64,000 bases of DNA from Bosea sp. AS-1 (GTDB lineage: Bacteria > Pseudomonadota > Alphaproteobacteria > Rhizobiales > Beijerinckiaceae). This document shows positions 20,083-28,092 of this stretch, piece after piece (within the stretch, counting starts at the first letter, position 1; each line of letters begins with the position of its first letter). The translations under genes were made by a program, and so were the position numbers. The stretch spans positions 1,708,501 to 1,772,500 of the forward strand of contig NZ_CP022372.1 in the NCBI RefSeq assembly GCF_002220095.1, written 5' to 3'. The notes under the pieces were generated by a model, which searched no databases, was not told the DNA's origin, and saw nothing but the letters and a program-made list of their open reading frames with translations.

Positions 20083-21216
20083 ATGCGATGGCTTGGGATG
20101 GTTCTGGGATTGGGGGCGGGGCTGGCGCTCGCCGGCATGCTGACCCCTGCCGTCGCGCAGAAGCGTTACCCGTCGAGCGCGGGCAAGCTTGCGGTCGAGA
20201 CGGTCGCAAGCGGGCTCGAACATCCCTGGGGCCTCGCCTTCCTGCCGGATGGGCGGATGCTGGTGACGGAGCGGCCGGGCCGGCTCAGGGTGGTGAGCGC
20301 CAGGGGTGAACTGTCCCGGCCGGTGACCGGCGTGCCGAACGTGATGGCGCGCGGGCAGGGCGGTCTGCTCGGCATCGCACTCGATCCGGATTTCGCGCAG
20401 AACCGGCTCGTCTATCTTTCCTTTTCCGAGCCGCGCACCGGCGGCAACGGTACCAGCGTCGCTCGCGGCAAGCTCAATGCGCAAGGTACGGCATTGACCG
20501 ATGTCGCCTTGATCTTCCGGCAGATGCCGACGATCGCCTCCAACATGCATTTCGGCTCGCGGCTGGTCTTCGACCGAACCGGCGCGCTCTTCGTCACGGT
20601 CGGTGAACGCTATACGCAGCGCGACCAGGCGCAGAATCCGGCCAATCACCTCGGCAAGATCATCCGCATCCGCCCCGACGGCAATGTCCCGGCCGACAAT
20701 CCGAAGAAGCCGGGCTGGGCGCCGGAGGTCTGGTCGATCGGGCACAGGAACGTGCAAGGCGCGGCGCTGCATCCCGATACAGGCCAGCTCTGGACGGCCG
20801 AACATGGCGCGCGCGGCGGCGACGAGATCAACACGCCGAAGGCCGGGCTGAACTATGGCTGGCCGGTCATCACCTACGGCGTCGATTATTCCGGCGTGAA
20901 GATCGGCGAGGGTACGGCCAAGCCCGGCATGGAGCAGCCGCTGTTCTACTGGGACCCCTCGATCGCGCCATCGGGAGCCGCGTTCTATACCGGCTCGGCT
21001 TGGCCGCAATGGAAGAACTCGCTCTTCGTCGGGGCGCTGGCCGGCAGCCTGCTGGCCAGGCTTTCCACCGAGGGCGAAAAGGTGACGGGTGAGGAGCGCC
21101 TGCTGACCGATATCGGCGCCCGCATCCGCGATGTCGTGCAGGGGCCGGACGGCTTCCTCTACCTGCTCACCGACGAGGAGGACGGCAAGCTGTTGCGGGT
21201 GCGGCCGGCGAAGTGA
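20083..21216 (+). CDS. Exported PQQ-dependent sugar dehydrogenase-like protein
   Basis: This 377-residue protein has a signal peptide (MRWLGMVLGLGAGLALAGML then AVAQ) and a beta-propeller of the soluble glucose/sorbosone dehydrogenase family (YliI/Asd type). Motifs: EHPWGLAFLPDGRMLVTERPG, GQGGLLGIALDPDF, HFGSRLVFD with a likely catalytic-region histidine, and WSIGHRNVQGAALHP. E. coli YliI oxidises aldoses with PQQ; the substrate here is unknown. The start at 20083 is in frame, preceded by a GGAGG-like site. Convergent with the next minus-strand gene. Confidence 0.87.
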   Translation: MRWLGMVLGLGAGLALAGMLTPAVAQKRYPSSAGKLAVETVASGLEHPWGLAFLPDGRMLVTERPGRLRVVSARGELSRPVTGVPNVMARGQGGLLGIALDPDFAQNRLVYLSFSEPRTGGNGTSVARGKLNAQGTALTDVALIFRQMPTIASNMHFGSRLVFDRTGALFVTVGERYTQRDQAQNPANHLGKIIRIRPDGNVPADNPKKPGWAPEVWSIGHRNVQGAALHPDTGQLWTAEHGARGGDEINTPKAGLNYGWPVITYGVDYSGVKIGEGTAKPGMEQPLFYWDPSIAPSGAAFYTGSAWPQWKNSLFVGALAGSLLARLSTEGEKVTGEERLLTDIGARIRDVVQGPDGFLYLLTDEEDGKLLRVRPAK

Positions 21217-21226
21217 CTCAGGTGCC

Positions 21227-21523
21227 TTACGGCCCGCAATCCCATTCGCTGTCGAGCGCGAAGACGTTGCGCGTCGCCAGCTTGCCATGGGTGTCGTAGA
21301 GATCGCCGACATAATAGGTCATGCCGGCGTCGTCGTGGTCCTCGCGCTTGACCTGCAGCGACCAGCCATAGCCAACCTTCCGGCTCTGCCAGGCGGGATG
21401 GATGTCGCCGATCGTGGGGGAGCCGAGGATCTGCGCCTTCGAATCGCTGGGGCTGCAGGTCGGGCCGGCCAAAGCGGGCAGGGTGCCGGCGACGAGGCAG
21501 GCGGCGATCAACACGGTCTTCAA
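21227..21523 (-). CDS. Small exported protein of unknown function
   Basis: This 98-residue protein is not recognised. I chose the TTG at 21523 because AAGGAC lies six bases upstream and it gives a compact signal peptide (MKTVLIAACLVAGTLPALA). Upstream in-frame codons would add an Arg-rich extension. The mature 79 residues contain two cysteines (TCSPSDS near the start and DWDC-like EWDCGP at the end) that could pair. A YYVGDLYDTHGKLATRNVF segment suggests a small beta fold. Confidence 0.55.
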   Translation of the reverse strand: MKTVLIAACLVAGTLPALAGPTCSPSDSKAQILGSPTIGDIHPAWQSRKVGYGWSLQVKREDHDDAGMTYYVGDLYDTHGKLATRNVFALDSEWDCGP

Positions 21524-21633
21524 GGGAACGTCCTTACGAATCGGAGGCAGGCGCGGCGAGCGATATCGATCGCGCCGCACAAAAGGCCAAGCGCTATCCG
21601 CGCGCAGCCGCGTTGCGCTGCAACCGGGACGGT

Positions 21634-21990
21634 TCAGCCCTTGGCGTGGAAGATGAAGAAGGCGCCGGCCGCGATCAGCGCGAAGCCGATGGCGTGGTTC
21701 CAGTTCAGCGATTCCTTGAGCCAGAACACCGAGAAGCCGGCGAAAACGGTGAGGGTGATCACCTCCTGCATCGTCTTGAGCTCGGCGGTCGAATAGACGG
21801 CGGAGCCGATGCGGTTGGCCGGCACGGCCAACATGTATTCGAAGAGGGCGATGGACCAGCTCGCGATGATCGCGATCCAGATCGCGGTGCTCTTGTAGCT
21901 GAGGTGTCCGTACCAGGCGAAGGTCATGAAGATGTTCGAGGCGAACAGCATCACGATCGGCAGGATGTGAGCGGTGGTGAGGGCTGGCAT
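21634..21990 (-). CDS. DMT-like small membrane protein, DUF486 family
   Basis: This 118-residue protein has four hydrophobic segments. Its sequence, including LFASNIFMTFAWYGHL, the AVPANRIGS segment and WNHAIGFALIAAGAFFIF, matches the DUF486 branch of small drug/metabolite transporters. Function of this family is not established. The start at 21990 fits the family length of about 115 residues. Confidence 0.85.
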   Translation of the reverse strand: MPALTTAHILPIVMLFASNIFMTFAWYGHLSYKSTAIWIAIIASWSIALFEYMLAVPANRIGSAVYSTAELKTMQEVITLTVFAGFSVFWLKESLNWNHAIGFALIAAGAFFIFHAKG

Positions 21991-22116
21991 CGGGGGCCTT
22001 TGGGAGGTGGCGAGCGGCATCGCAGTTTCACGCCTGCGTCGCCAAATCAAGCATGGTTAACCTCCTTTAACGGCCACGCCGTAGTTTCGCGTCAATCCTG
22101 CGATTCGGTGGAGACC

Positions 22117-23313
22117 ATGCGCGCATATCGACTGGCCATCCCGCTGGCCCTGCCTTTCATCCTTCTCGCCTCGGCGGCTTCGGCGCAGTCGGGCTTCCAG
22201 TCCTGCCTTTCCGGCTTGCGCTCTGCCGCCGCGGCCAAGGGCGTTTCGGGTGCGACGTTCGACCGGGCCATGGCCGGCGTCGAGCCGGACATGAAGATCA
22301 TCGAGGCGATGAATAACCAGCCGGAGTTCAAGACCCCGATCTGGGACTATCTCGGCACGTTGGTCGATGACGAGAAGGTCGCCGAGGGGCGTAACATGCT
22401 GCGCCAGTACGCTTCCGTCTTCGCCGCCGCCGAGCGGCGCTTCGGCGTCGACCGCCACACGATCGCCGCGGTCTGGGGCGTCGAGAGCGATTTCGGCAAG
22501 GCGCGGGGCAAGTGGCCTCTGGTGCAGTCGCTGGCGACCGGTGCCTGCCTTGCGCCGCGCCGTAACGCCTTCTTCAAGGGCGAACTGATCGCGACGCTCC
22601 AGATCATCGAGCGCGGCGACGTGCGCCCCGAGCGGCTGTTCGGCTCCTGGGCCGGCGCCTTCGGCCACACCCAGTTCATCCCCTCGACCTATCTCCGGCT
22701 GGGTGTCGATGGCGATGGCGACGGACGGCGCGACCTTGTCGATTCGATTCCCGATGCGCTGCATTCCACGGCGAATTTCATGGACAAGGCCGGCTGGGTC
22801 ACCGGTGCGACCTGGGGCTATGAGGTCCGAGTCCCGGACGGCTATCGCGGCGCGACCGGCCGCAATCCGAAGCGCCCGCTGTCGCATTGGGCGGCGCAGG
22901 GCATCGTAAAATACGATGGCTCACGGCTTGATGGCCATGGCAATGCCGGATTGCTGATGCCGGCCGGCCGCAACGGCCCGGCCTTCCTCGTCTTCAAGAA
23001 CTATGACGCCGCCTACAGCTACAACGGCGCGGATTCCTACGCGCTCGCCATCTCGCTCCTGTCCGATCGCTTACGTGGCAAGCCCGGCGTGCAGGGGCAG
23101 TGGCCGACCGACGACCTGCCACTCTCGCGCGAGCAGCGGCGCGAGTTGCAACGCCTGCTGATCTCCCGCGGCTACAATGTCGGCGAACCGGACGGCGCGG
23201 TGGGTTCGCTCACGCGCGCGGCGATCAAGGAGATCGAGGCGAAGCTCGGCATGCAGCAGACCGGCCGGCCGGGCGAGAAGGTGCTGCGCGCGCTGAAGAG
23301 CGGGCGGGTCTGA
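22117..23313 (+). CDS. Lytic murein transglycosylase (MltB type) with peptidoglycan-binding domain
   Basis: This 398-residue exported enzyme has a signal peptide ending ASAASAQS. An SLT_2/MltB catalytic domain (about 30-320) includes the glutamate in AAVWGVESDFGKARG (about residue 127) and AGAFGHTQFIPSTYLRL. A C-terminal peptidoglycan-binding domain spans about 335-395 (LISRGYNVGEPDGAVGSLTRAAI). It should cleave murein glycan strands to 1,6-anhydro products. A TTAA-N6-TTAAC sequence lies 47 bases before the ATG but has the wrong spacing for CtrA. Confidence 0.93.
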   Translation: MRAYRLAIPLALPFILLASAASAQSGFQSCLSGLRSAAAAKGVSGATFDRAMAGVEPDMKIIEAMNNQPEFKTPIWDYLGTLVDDEKVAEGRNMLRQYASVFAAAERRFGVDRHTIAAVWGVESDFGKARGKWPLVQSLATGACLAPRRNAFFKGELIATLQIIERGDVRPERLFGSWAGAFGHTQFIPSTYLRLGVDGDGDGRRDLVDSIPDALHSTANFMDKAGWVTGATWGYEVRVPDGYRGATGRNPKRPLSHWAAQGIVKYDGSRLDGHGNAGLLMPAGRNGPAFLVFKNYDAAYSYNGADSYALAISLLSDRLRGKPGVQGQWPTDDLPLSREQRRELQRLLISRGYNVGEPDGAVGSLTRAAIKEIEAKLGMQQTGRPGEKVLRALKSGRV

Positions 23314-23383
23314 CCCGTCAGAAAACGGGTGGTGTCGAGAGTGATCTTCGGGGAGCATCGCGCCTCCGTTCCGGAGACCCGTC

Positions 23384-23773
23384 ATGACACGCCGCCTGCT
23401 TTCCACCGGCTCGCCCTTCGAGCGCAATTTCGGTTATTCGCGCGCGGTCGTCGACGGCGATCTCGTCTTCGTCTCGGGCACGACCGGTTACGACTACGCC
23501 ACCATGACCTTGCCGGATGATCCGGCTGCGCAGGCGCGCAACATCTTCAAAACGGTCGGCGCCGTGCTGGAGGAGGCGGGCTCCTCGCTCGCCCATGTGG
23601 TGAGGGCGCAGTATTTCGTCACCGACCGCAGCTATTGCGAGCCGGTGCTGGCGGTCTGCGGCGAGGTTTTCGGCGAGATCCGCCCGGCGGCCGGCATCTA
23701 TGTCGTGGCGGGGCTGCTCAAGCCGGAGATGAAGCTCGAGATCGAGATCACGGCGCGGCTGCCGAAGACCTGA
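23384..23773 (+). CDS. RidA family protein
   Basis: This 129-residue protein matches the YjgF/YER057c/UK114 group: an N-terminal strand RLLSTGSPFERNFGYSRAV, VFVSGTTGYD and AQARNIFKTVGAVLEEAGSS. The arginine expected in enzymatic RidA (near 105, IRPA) is visible in FGEIRPAAGIYVV. Such proteins hydrolyse reactive enamine/imine intermediates. It lies upstream of leuB on the same strand with a gap of 108 bases. Confidence 0.88.
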   Translation: MTRRLLSTGSPFERNFGYSRAVVDGDLVFVSGTTGYDYATMTLPDDPAAQARNIFKTVGAVLEEAGSSLAHVVRAQYFVTDRSYCEPVLAVCGEVFGEIRPAAGIYVVAGLLKPEMKLEIEITARLPKT

Positions 23774-23881
23774 GCGGCACCGCTGCGGACAACACAGGGC
23801 TGCATCGCGGCGCTTGCGCGCGCCGCATTGCGCCCGTAATCACCCCGCCAACGCAAACACGCGACAAGGCGAGGCACGACC

Positions 23882-24991
23882 ATGGCGACACACAAGCTCC
23901 TGCTGCTCCCCGGCGACGGCATCGGCCCCGAAGTGATGGGCCAGGTCGAGCAGATCGTCTCCTGGTTCGGAAAGCATGGGCTCGGTTCCTTCGAAATCGA
24001 GAAGGGGCTCGTCGGCGGCGCAGCCTATGACGCTCACAAGCAGGCAATCTCCGAAGGCGACATGAAGCTCGCTCAGGACGCCGATGCCGTGCTGTTCGGC
24101 GCGGTCGGCGGACCGAAATGGGCTGACGTGCCTTACCAGCATCGCCCCGAAGCCGGCCTGCTGCGCCTGCGCAAGGATCTCGGCCTGTTCGCCAACCTGC
24201 GCCCGGCGATCTGCTATCCGGCGCTGGCCTCGGCCTCCTCGCTGAAGCCCGAGGTCGTCGAGGGCCTCGACATCCTGATCGTGCGCGAGCTCACCGGCGG
24301 CGTGTATTTCGGCGAGCCGAAGGAGATCGTCACGCTGGAGGACGGCTCCAAGCGCGGCGTCGACACGCAGCTCTATACCACGCCGGAAATCGAGCGGATC
24401 TGCCGTGTCGCCTTCGAGCTGGCGCGCACCCGCCGTAACAAGGTCTCCTCGGCCGAGAAGCACAACGTGATGAAGACCGGCGTGCTCTGGAAGCAGACGG
24501 TCACGGCCCTGCACGCCGCCGAGTACAAGGATGTCGAGCTCGAGCATGTGCTGGCCGACAACTGCGCCATGCAGCTCGTGCGCTGGCCGAAGCAGTACGA
24601 CGTCATCGTCTGCGACAACCTGTTCGGCGACATTCTCTCCGACGTGGCAGCGATGCTGACCGGCTCGCTCGGCATGCTGCCTTCGGCTTCGCTGGGCGCG
24701 GAAGACCCGGCGACCGGCAAGCGCAAGGCGCTCTATGAGCCGGTCCATGGCTCGGCTCCGGACATTGCCGGCAAGGGCCTCGCCAACCCGATCGCAATGA
24801 TCGGCTCCTTCGCCATGGCGCTGCGCTATTCCTTCGGCGCCGGCGAGGCGGCCGATCGGCTGGAAGGGGCGATTGCCGACGTGCTCGGTTCGGGCACCCG
24901 CACCAAGGATATCGCGGCTCCGGGCGCCAATGCCGTCTCGACCAGCGAGATGGGCGCGGCGATCATCAAGGCGCTCGAAGCGCGGGGCTGA
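23882..24991 (+). CDS. leuB: 3-isopropylmalate dehydrogenase
   Basis: This 369-residue enzyme oxidatively decarboxylates 3-isopropylmalate in leucine synthesis. Signatures are [13 protein letters not shown] at the start, [22 protein letters not shown] (given here as flanking fragments [11 protein letters not shown] and VSSAEKHNV), the metal-binding [15 protein letters not shown], and [19 protein letters not shown]. The length fits the family. leuC and leuD are not in the window, so the pathway genes are scattered, as is usual in this group. No leucine-rich leader ORF is seen upstream. Confidence 0.97.
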   Translation: MATHKLLLLPGDGIGPEVMGQVEQIVSWFGKHGLGSFEIEKGLVGGAAYDAHKQAISEGDMKLAQDADAVLFGAVGGPKWADVPYQHRPEAGLLRLRKDLGLFANLRPAICYPALASASSLKPEVVEGLDILIVRELTGGVYFGEPKEIVTLEDGSKRGVDTQLYTTPEIERICRVAFELARTRRNKVSSAEKHNVMKTGVLWKQTVTALHAAEYKDVELEHVLADNCAMQLVRWPKQYDVIVCDNLFGDILSDVAAMLTGSLGMLPSASLGAEDPATGKRKALYEPVHGSAPDIAGKGLANPIAMIGSFAMALRYSFGAGEAADRLEGAIADVLGSGTRTKDIAAPGANAVSTSEMGAAIIKALEARG

Positions 24992-25098
24992 TATTCGCAA
25001 GAATGGAGGGGTGCTTGTCGCGCCTCTCCCCCTCGTGAATTGCCGTGATTCCGCTTTCGTGGCCTAACAGCTGCCAACGAAAACGGAGTGTGTCCGTC

Positions 25099-26055
25099 AT
25101 GCTGATCAAGCGCCGGGCCGGCTGGGAAATGCCGGAAAGCCAAGCCACGCCGGAGAGCGTGTTCCTCAATCGCCGCCAGCTGATGGCAGCGGGAGCGGGG
25201 CTGATCGCAGGCGCCGCGCTGCCAGGCATCGCAGCCGCGGATACGCCGGATCCCACGCTCGACCTCTACCCTGCCAAGCGCAATGAGGCCTACAAGCTCG
25301 ACGTTCCGCTGACCAAGGCCGAGGACGCGGCGAACTACAACAATTTCTACGAGTTCGGCATGTCGAAGGACATCGTCGATGCTTCGCACCGGCTGGCGAC
25401 GCGACCCTGGTCGATCCAGGTCGACGGCATGGTCGAAAAACCCTTCGAGATCGGCTTCGACGATCTGGTCCGCAAGCTGCCGCTGGAGGAGCGGCTCTAC
25501 CGCTTCCGTTGCGTTGAAGCCTGGGCAATGGCGGTGCCGTGGACCGGCATCCCGCTCAAATCCTTCGTGGCGTTGGCCAAGCCGCTTTCGGGCGCGAAAT
25601 ACATCCGCCTCGAGACCTTCCTGAACCCGCGCGTCGCACCGGGGCAGAATCAGCGCTGGTACCCGTGGCCCTATGTGGAGGGGCTGACGATGGCCGAGGC
25701 GGCGAACGAGCTGCCGCTTCTCGTGACCGGCATCTACGGTAAACCGCTGCCGACGCAGCACGGTGCGCCGATCCGCCTGATCACGCCGTGGAAATACGGA
25801 TTCAAATCGGTGAAATCGATCCGCAAGATCAGCTTCGTCGCCGAGCGGCCGAAGACCTTCTGGGAGGCGCTGCAGTCTTCCGAATACGGCTTCTGGGCCA
25901 ATGTGAACCCGGCCGTGCCGCATCCACGCTGGAGTCAGGCGAGCGAGCAGGTGCTGGGCTCGCGCGACCGGCGCCCGACCCAGATCTACAATGGCTATGG
26001 CGAGCAGGTCGCCGGGCTCTACAAAGGGCTGGAGGGCGAAGCGCTGTTCATGTGA
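25099..26055 (+). CDS. msrP: Protein-methionine-sulfoxide reductase catalytic subunit MsrP
   Basis: This 318-residue Moco enzyme (formerly YedY) repairs oxidised methionines in periplasmic proteins. It has a Tat-like signal (NRRQLMAAGAGLIAGAALPG), and the molybdenum-ligating cysteine lies in RFRCVEAWAM (about residue 139). The C-terminal SUOX-like fold includes TPWKYGFKSVKSIRKI. Its normal partner, the haem membrane protein MsrQ, is not adjacent: the next gene is ogt. The start at 25099 was chosen because the preceding residues do not fit the family. Confidence 0.93.
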   Translation: MLIKRRAGWEMPESQATPESVFLNRRQLMAAGAGLIAGAALPGIAAADTPDPTLDLYPAKRNEAYKLDVPLTKAEDAANYNNFYEFGMSKDIVDASHRLATRPWSIQVDGMVEKPFEIGFDDLVRKLPLEERLYRFRCVEAWAMAVPWTGIPLKSFVALAKPLSGAKYIRLETFLNPRVAPGQNQRWYPWPYVEGLTMAEAANELPLLVTGIYGKPLPTQHGAPIRLITPWKYGFKSVKSIRKISFVAERPKTFWEALQSSEYGFWANVNPAVPHPRWSQASEQVLGSRDRRPTQIYNGYGEQVAGLYKGLEGEALFM

Positions 26056-26150
26056 AGCGGCGGGGCTCTGCTGTCAGCTTTCGGGTGCCCTCGGCGCTAT
26101 GAGGCGTGCTAGACCGGTCTGGTCCACGCAATGGCGCCGGGAGAGCGAAG

Positions 26151-26726
26151 ATGGCCACCCAGCATTTCCATCTCTTCGAGACGGCGATCGGGGTCTGCGC
26201 GCTGGCCTGGGAAGGCGAGCGCTTCATCGGTGCGCAACTGCCAGAGGGCGACGAAGAGGGCGCGCGCAAGCGACTGGCGCGGCGTTTTCCGGAGGCTGAG
26301 GAAGCCGAGGCGCAGGGTTTCGTCGCAGAGGCCGTGGACGGCATTCGGGCGTTGTTCGAAGGGGAGAAGCGCGACCTGTCGCATCTGCCGCTCGCGCTGG
26401 AACGGGCCCCGGACTTCAACCGCAAGGTCTATGAGGTCGCCCTGTCGATTCCGCATGGGGAGACACTGACCTATGGCGAGGTGGCGCAGCGTATCGGCGA
26501 GCCCGGCGCAGCACGGGCGGTCGGTGTCGCACTCGGCCAAAATCTCTGGCCGATCATCGTGCCCTGCCATCGCGTGCTGGCCGCCGGAGGCAAGACTGGC
26601 GGCTTCTCGGCCGATGGCGGTGTCGAGACGAAACTTAGGATCCTGACGATCGAGAAGGCGCGAACCAGCGACGAGCCCAGCCTGTTCGATGCGCTGCCCC
26701 TGGCGGCCAGACCGCCGCGGGGCTGA
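26151..26726 (+). CDS. ogt: Methylated-DNA--protein-cysteine methyltransferase
   Basis: This 191-residue suicide repair protein removes alkyl groups from O6-alkylguanine. The acceptor cysteine lies in IVPCHRVLAAGGKTGGF (about residue 140). The HTH-like segment SIPHGETLTYGEVAQRIG and the Arg-finger region GAARAVGVALGQN are present. The start at 26151 is chosen from the MATQHFHLFETAIG alignment. It lies between msrP and an FMN reductase, so several damage-repair functions are close together, although no shared promoter is evident. Confidence 0.95.
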   Translation: MATQHFHLFETAIGVCALAWEGERFIGAQLPEGDEEGARKRLARRFPEAEEAEAQGFVAEAVDGIRALFEGEKRDLSHLPLALERAPDFNRKVYEVALSIPHGETLTYGEVAQRIGEPGAARAVGVALGQNLWPIIVPCHRVLAAGGKTGGFSADGGVETKLRILTIEKARTSDEPSLFDALPLAARPPRG

Positions 26727-26861
26727 CGCTCCCATCGGCCCCGAATGCCGACCGCCGAACCTTGAAGCATTGCAACAATATGCTTGCAGCGCAGCCGCTT
26801 GCGCCACGCTTGCCGAGCCCTCTACTGTCGCGGCCTTTCTGCCCTGCAATGAGGAATTACC

Positions 26862-27413
26862 ATGGCCAAACTGAAGCTCGCCATCGTCGTCGGCAGCAAT
26901 CGTCGCGAGTCGATCAACCGCAAGCTGGCGCAGGCCCTGGCCAAGCTTGGAAGCGATGCTTTCGAGCCTTCCTTCGTGCAGATCGACGACCTGCCGATGT
27001 TCAACCAGGATCTCGAACCGAACCGGCCCGAATCGACGTTGCGGCTGAAGCGCGAGATCGAGGCGGCGGACGCCATCCTGATCGTCACGCCGGAGCACAA
27101 TCGCTCGATTCCGGCCGTGCTCAAGAATGCGATCGACTGGGCCTCTCGCCCCTACGGCAAGAATTCCTGGGGCGGCAAGACCGTCGTCGTGACGGGCACG
27201 AGCGGCAGCGCGGTCGGCACGGCGGTTGCCCAGAACGAACTGCGGATGATCCTGACCAATCTCGCCGGCACCGTGGTCGGCAGCCAGGTCTTCATCACGT
27301 TCAAGGAAGGTCTGATCGACGCCGAGCATAATGTGACGGATGAGGGCACCCGCGGTTTCCTGAAGGGGTTCCTCGACAACGTCGCAAAGATCGCCGGCAA
27401 GCTGGCTGCCTGA
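26862..27413 (+). CDS. NADPH-dependent FMN reductase family protein
   Basis: This 183-residue flavodoxin-like protein begins LKLAIVVGSNRRESINRKLA, the FMN phosphate-binding loop of the NADPH-dependent FMN reductase (ChrR/YieF) group. ILIVTPEHNRSIPAVLKNAIDW is the second flavin-binding loop region (shown as PEHNRSIPAVLKNAIDW). Such enzymes reduce quinones, chromate or other acceptors. A strong terminator follows its stop. GAGGAATTACC precedes the ATG. Confidence 0.92.
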   Translation: MAKLKLAIVVGSNRRESINRKLAQALAKLGSDAFEPSFVQIDDLPMFNQDLEPNRPESTLRLKREIEAADAILIVTPEHNRSIPAVLKNAIDWASRPYGKNSWGGKTVVVTGTSGSAVGTAVAQNELRMILTNLAGTVVGSQVFITFKEGLIDAEHNVTDEGTRGFLKGFLDNVAKIAGKLAA

Positions 27414-27440
27414 GCGGCAGTCATCCGTCAGCGCCTTTCG

Positions 27441-27468
27441 AGGGCACCGCTCCGGCGGTGCCTTTTTT
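27441..27468 (+). terminator. Intrinsic terminator after the FMN reductase gene
   Basis: The stem GGCACCGC (27443-27450) pairs with GCGGTGCC (27455-27462) around a TCCG loop, followed by six Ts (27463-27468). Confidence 0.9.
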
Positions 27469-27527
27469 CATGGCTGATGGTCGGTCGGAGAACGGGACCT
27501 GCCGGGAGCAAGAGATTTGCCAAAGGC

Positions 27528-27562
27528 AAAAAAAGAGCCGGCATCCCCGAGGGGAGCCGGCT
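27528..27562 (-). terminator. Intrinsic terminator of the small-RNA candidate
   Basis: On the minus strand AGCCGGC-T-CCCC pairs with GGGG-A-TGCCGGCT around a 2-base tip, with one bulged T. It is followed by CTCTTTTTTT (seven Ts at 27534-27528). No protein gene ends just before it on this strand. Confidence 0.85.
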
Positions 27563-27670
27563 TTGTAAGTTTGAAACATCTGGCAAAATGCCAAACATCT
27601 CAGAGGGGAACGGCTGAAACGAACTCAACGCCGGGAGGAGATTGCGGAGCCCGTTCCGAACAACCGTGAG
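27528..27670 (-). ncRNA. Candidate trans-acting small RNA with anti-Shine-Dalgarno loop
   Basis: The predicted transcript is about 140 nt, from near 27670 down to the T-run at 27528. Hairpin 1: ATCTCA (27672-27667) with TGAGAT (27602-27597) outside, and GGAACGGGCT (27657-27648) with AGCCGTTCC (27615-27607) inside, with one bulged G. Its large loop exposes CTCCTCCC (27640-27633), complementary to a GGGAGGAG Shine-Dalgarno. Hairpin 2: TGGCA-TTT-TGCCA (27593-27581). Hairpin 3 is the terminator. A promoter with 17-base spacing sits directly upstream. No ORF in it looks real. It resembles alphaproteobacterial sRNAs with CCUCCUCCC motifs (alpha-r14, cuckoo RNAs) in style, but family membership is not shown. 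Confidence 0.65.
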
Positions 27671-27673
27671 ATC

Positions 27674-27702
27674 AATATTGGGCAGACTCTGCCGTTTTGC
27701 AA
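27674..27702 (-). promoter_or_regulatory. Promoter of the small-RNA candidate with an operator-like palindrome in the spacer
   Basis: On the minus strand TTGCAA (27702-27697) is followed after 17 bases by AATATT (27679-27674). The spacer holds the perfect inverted repeat GGCAGA-C-TCTGCC (27681-27693). TGC-AAT-GCA (27698-27706) overlaps the -35. Confidence 0.55.
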
Positions 27703-27735
27703 TGCAGCATAGCTTGGAGCCGCCATGCGCAAGCT

Positions 27736-27756
27736 GCATATCTCATTCTCATATGC
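27736..27756. promoter_or_regulatory. AT-rich 21-bp palindrome upstream of the small-RNA promoter
   Basis: GCATAT (27736-27741) and ATATGC (27751-27756) flank CTCATTCTC. It lies about 35 bp upstream of the -35 element in an AT-rich island (27736-27800). It could be a regulator site; no family assignment is justified. Confidence 0.3.
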
Positions 27757-28092
27757 GACCAATTTAAGCCTAAATGATTGAGAAATATGCATTCACTGCA
27801 GATTGACGGCCGGTAAAATATCGCCGAAGGCGCATCGCAGCAGGTTTTACCCGCATCACGTGCGCGCGTTCGCCGAAGCCGTCATGCATTTGCCGGATTT
27901 CATATCGTGAGATTGCGCGGCGGCCTCCGAATCGAGCGGGGTCAGCGTACGGTGCAGGGACCAATCAAGCCGGGATCCGCGGCGAAACGGCCGAGAGGGC
28001 AGGGCAAGCGCCCCGCCTCCCGGATCGTTCCATTCCAACTGGACGGAAATCGGCCCGGCCGGATGCGGCTCGGGCGCAGGTTGGTGCGACGG
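27757..28092. other. Intergenic region downstream of lysR
   Basis: This is the remainder of the 680-bp gap. It is AT-rich up to about 27800 and GC-rich after that. I see no ORF with coding character, RNA gene, terminator or repeat in it. Confidence 0.5.

Noticed and set aside
22057..22070. TTAA-CCTCCT-TTAA as a CtrA site before the lytic transglycosylase gene
   Set aside because: The spacing is six bases, not the seven required by the CtrA consensus.
27528..27670. 6S RNA
   Set aside because: There is no long rod with a central bubble; the structure is a short hairpin, a small hairpin and a terminator.
27736..27756. Fur/Mur box
   Set aside because: Only the outer six bases of each arm are symmetrical; the inner bases do not fit known iron or manganese boxes.
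27856..28038. 60-codon minus-strand ORF in the gap after lysR
   Set aside because: No ribosome-binding site, composition unlike real genes here, and no recognisable features.
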